Shown: positions 5,394 to 5,671 of the stretch, in pieces
Layout of the letters: every line of letters starts with the position of its first letter
How positions within the stretch are numbered: position 1 is the first letter of the stretch
Program-made: the position numbers and the translations under genes
Notes under the pieces: model-generated
What the model was told of the DNA's origin: nothing
The model's database searches: none
The model's input: only the letters and a program-made list of their open reading frames with translations
Source: Anaerobacillus sp.
Lineage (GTDB): Bacteria > Bacillota > Bacilli > Bacillales_H > Anaerobacillaceae
DNA length: 5,671 bases
Direction of reading: 5' to 3'
NCBI GenBank assembly: GCA_007120055.1
Contig: SKOL01000418.1
Coordinates: 1 to 5,671 of the forward strand

Positions 5394-5403
5394 CTCAAAT
5401 CAA

Positions 5404-5516
5404 TGAATTTCATAATTCATTATTATCGCCACTAAGTTCAATATATAGTTGCGTCAAAACCATTCGCAAACTATATATTGCTTGATGCGGCTCATTTTTG
5501 GTAATTATGAAATTCA
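5404..5516. repeat. Palindromic element B upstream of glgP, 113 bp, sister of element A
   Basis: The ends TGAATTTCATAA (5404-5415) and TTATGAAATTCA (5505-5516) are identical to those of element A. The flanks AATYAA before and CTCA after are also shared, so the pair reads as tandem ~124-bp units. The core differs: CAATATATAGTT (5439-5450) pairs perfectly with AACTATATATTG (5469-5480), extended by GCG/CGC with one bulge. CCACTA occurs at the same offset in both elements. Confidence 0.8.
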
Positions 5517-5520
5517 CTCA

Positions 5521-5671
5521 TAGAAAACTCCCATAAAAAAATTTATGTTGTCAAAAAAAAAAGATGTTATTTTTACATAAATTACGGTAAATTTTACTTT
5601 CAAATAAACAAAATAAGTGGTATATTTATGTTGATTAATGTGAATGTTTACTTTTTCAAAAAAGGTTACTA
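5521..5671. other. AT-rich non-coding end of window with a 9-bp inverted repeat
   Basis: No gene is visible here on either strand. AATTTATGT (5540-5548) and ACATAAATT (5575-5583) form an inverted repeat around an A-rich loop. TTTTTACATAAA occurs at 5570-5581 and again at 5220-5231 near glgP, so the two palindromic elements lie between copies of a 12-bp direct repeat. A - strand TTGACA (5549-5554) is a perfect -35 hexamer but has no good -10 at 16-18 bp. The glgP promoter may lie here or between 5199 and 5279; I cannot place it. Confidence 0.4.

Noticed and set aside
1..5671. tRNA, rRNA, transposase or phage genes
   Set aside because: No cloverleaf, rRNA core sequence, DDE or serine/tyrosine recombinase motif was seen on either strand.

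Overview
This 5.7-kb, AT-rich window looks chromosomal and most likely comes from a Gram-positive member of the Bacillaceae. The evidence is strong GGGGGA/AGGAG-type Shine-Dalgarno sequences before most genes, a HesB/YneR-type small protein, a bacillus-type glycogen phosphorylase, and intergenic repeats ending in GTGGGACAAAA/TTTTGTCCCAC. I cannot name the genus from sequence alone. An alkaliphilic or facultatively anaerobic bacillus is a guess, prompted partly by a Rex/FNR-like operator.

Layout. Positions 1-107 hold the C-terminal tail of an unidentified + strand gene, followed by a degenerate structured repeat (118-255) ending in nine T's. A 62-codon + strand gene of unknown function follows (333-521). 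Positions 522-1054 are non-coding and packed with repeats: a 15-bp inverted repeat (586-600 / 965-979, with a third related copy at 992-1010) encloses a long nested-palindrome element (666-784) and three tandem 52-bp hairpin units (808-963, hairpins at 808, 860 and 912). On the - strand come a class I SAM-dependent methyltransferase (1055-1762) and, 88 bp upstream of it, a small gene for a very basic, aromatic-rich protein with no acidic residues (1851-2051). The divergent spacer 2052-2363 carries one perfect TTGTGAA-N4-TTCACAA operator, one imperfect copy and one half-site ahead of a small HesB-family gene (2364-2621, +). A perfect 14-bp stem (2658-2710), a short form of the same repeat family, separates that gene from the convergent glycogen phosphorylase gene glgP (2772-5198, -). 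Upstream of glgP (5199-5671) lie two tandem ~114-bp palindromic elements with identical 12-bp ends and different but compensated cores. No coding sequence is apparent from 5199 to the window end.

How the parts relate. No multi-gene pathway is assembled here. glgP degrades storage glycogen but has no glgB/C/D/A neighbour in view. The methyltransferase and the small basic protein may be co-transcribed. The HesB-family gene looks independently controlled, probably by a redox or anaerobic regulator. I do not see a convincing new multi-gene system. The most unusual content is the dense set of structured intergenic repeats, of at least four kinds, sitting at gene ends and in leaders, plus the operator and cysteine-free HesB pairing.
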